From positions 1 to 64,000 of the forward strand of contig PHBW01000004.1 of NCBI GenBank assembly GCA_002840715.1: a DNA stretch of 64,000 bases, given 5' to 3'. Below the pieces are notes generated by a model. That model searched no databases, had not been told where the DNA came from, and saw only the letters and a list, made by a program, of their open reading frames with translations. Of the stretch, positions 63,506-64,000 are shown in pieces. Within the stretch, counting starts at the first letter, position 1. Each line of letters begins with the position of its first letter. Source of the stretch: Chloroflexi bacterium HGW-Chloroflexi-4 (lineage in GTDB: Bacteria; Chloroflexota; Anaerolineae; Anaerolineales; Anaerolineaceae). A program made the translations under genes and the position numbers.

Positions 63506-63940
63506 TTAATTTTTTATCTTCTCGTCAGAAAATATTTTGGCTAAATCCAACATAATGACGAGAAGATTTTCTATTTTAACGATCCCACGAATAAAACTCG
63601 AATCAACATTGGTGGATAATTGTGGTGTATCTTCAATTTGTGCATCATCAATCTCAATAACTTGTGATACTGCATCCACAACCATTCCAACCTTTGATTC
63701 TTGAAGTAATGCAACGATGATCCGTGTATCAATACTATTATCAGTGGCCGGCAAACTTAATCGCTTCTTAAGATCAATAACTGGAACAATATTTCCCCTT
63801 AAATTAGTGACTCCTACCACATGTGGCTGAGCATGAGGTACTTTTGTGATGGCCTGTAACTTAATAATCGCTTCTACAGAAGATACTTCAACAGCAAAAT
63901 CTTCATTGGATAATTTAAAAACCACCATTTGCGTACTCAT
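63506..63940 (-). CDS. cheW: Chemotaxis coupling protein CheW
   Basis: 144 residues from the ATG at 63940, which has CTGGAG eight bases upstream; another ATG at 63946 is too close to that site. MVVFKLSNEDFAVEVSSVEAII, VVGVTNLRGNIVPVIDLKKRL, VGMVVDAVSQVIEI and FIRGIVKIENLLVIMLDL. Links receptors to the CheA kinase. It converges with the MmpS-like gene. A further minus-strand gene may end just inside the right edge. Confidence 0.94.
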   Translation of the reverse strand: MSTQMVVFKLSNEDFAVEVSSVEAIIKLQAITKVPHAQPHVVGVTNLRGNIVPVIDLKKRLSLPATDNSIDTRIIVALLQESKVGMVVDAVSQVIEIDDAQIEDTPQLSTNVDSSFIRGIVKIENLLVIMLDLAKIFSDEKIKN

Positions 63941-64000
63941 ATGCATGCTCCAGTAAATCTGATCATTTTATTTTGAAATTTCAGGTTTCGATGGAATTGC

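Noticed and set aside
63490-63515. Weak hairpin ATTAAT...ATTAAT with T's between MmpS-like and cheW
   Set aside because: Six-base AT-only stem overlapping the cheW stop; too weak to call a terminator.
63968-64000. 3' end of another minus-strand gene at the right edge
   Set aside because: A frame ending in TAA at 63968-63970 exists, but a second frame is open too and only 33 bases are visible, so no gene is called.
1-64000. CRISPR arrays, insertion sequences, prophage genes
   Set aside because: No regular direct repeats, transposase or phage structural genes were seen.

Overview
The window reads as one ordinary, AT-rich chromosomal stretch of a bacterium, most probably an anaerobic-type Chloroflexota (Anaerolineae-like). 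That is an inference from gene content: a coenzyme F420 gene run (cofC, cofD, cofE, npdG and a luciferase-like F420 enzyme), an Asp23-nusB pair, a DUF1385/ComEA-like/YqeY/PgpH/YbeY/DgkA run typical of monoderm-like bacteria, an ATP-type PEP carboxykinase, a membrane pyrophosphatase, and several long proteins that look like lineage-specific hypotheticals. Nearly all of it is protein-coding. There are two tRNAs (Arg-TCT, Asp-GTC). No rRNA, CRISPR array, IS element or prophage was seen; the only recombination gene is a lone tyrosine recombinase at 1.0-2.0 kb.

Layout. 0-4.6 kb: a cold-shock gene cut by the left edge, a small chemotaxis-type sensor, the tyrosine recombinase behind a palindrome-rich gap, and a PAS-PAS-GAF-GAF-HD-GYP c-di-GMP phosphodiesterase split by an in-frame TAA. 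4.9-16.8 kb (mostly +): larA-like racemase, esterase, Asp23, nusB, a large lipoprotein with a glycosidase-like barrel, pckA, a prepilin peptidase (-), then the mitomycin repair pair mrfA-mrfB, where MrfA carries an embedded HNH nuclease. 16.8-28.2 kb (-): an 11-gene run starting with an SsnA-like aminohydrolase, passing through the F420 genes, an F420-type oxidoreductase and a CBS pyrophosphatase, and ending with a molybdenum hydroxylase (fused FAD/FeS subunit, membrane protein, Mo subunit) and mocA.

28.3-35.3 kb (+): dipeptidase, DUF1385, ComEA-like, yqeY, pgpH, ybeY, dgkA and an endonuclease IV-like protein. 35.3-43.9 kb: orphan response regulator, exonuclease III, DUF192, a LysM/M23 peptidase, two winged-helix hypotheticals, tRNA-Arg, a PHP-AlbA_2 (Schlafen-type) fusion behind a perfect palindrome, moaB and a zinc-ribbon coiled coil. 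43.9-51.6 kb (-): yggU, yggT, yggS, pgeF, a DUF2085 membrane protein, a Tat-exported L,D-transpeptidase, hutH with a variant MIO triad, smpB and a hydrolase-like hypothetical.

51.6-64 kb: small envelope proteins, degV, a short RluA synthase, hppA (-), then a 366-base gap holding a promoter-plus-terminator unit (candidate small RNA), sigA, a TPR protein with repeated PDWL-type motifs, ndk, an epimerase, tRNA-Asp, an MmpS-like protein and cheW. The best candidates for something new are the PHP-AlbA_2 locus (38.6-42.6 kb), the HNH-bearing MrfA, the promoter-terminator unit upstream of sigA and the stop-split HD-GYP gene. None is proven; each is given with a test.
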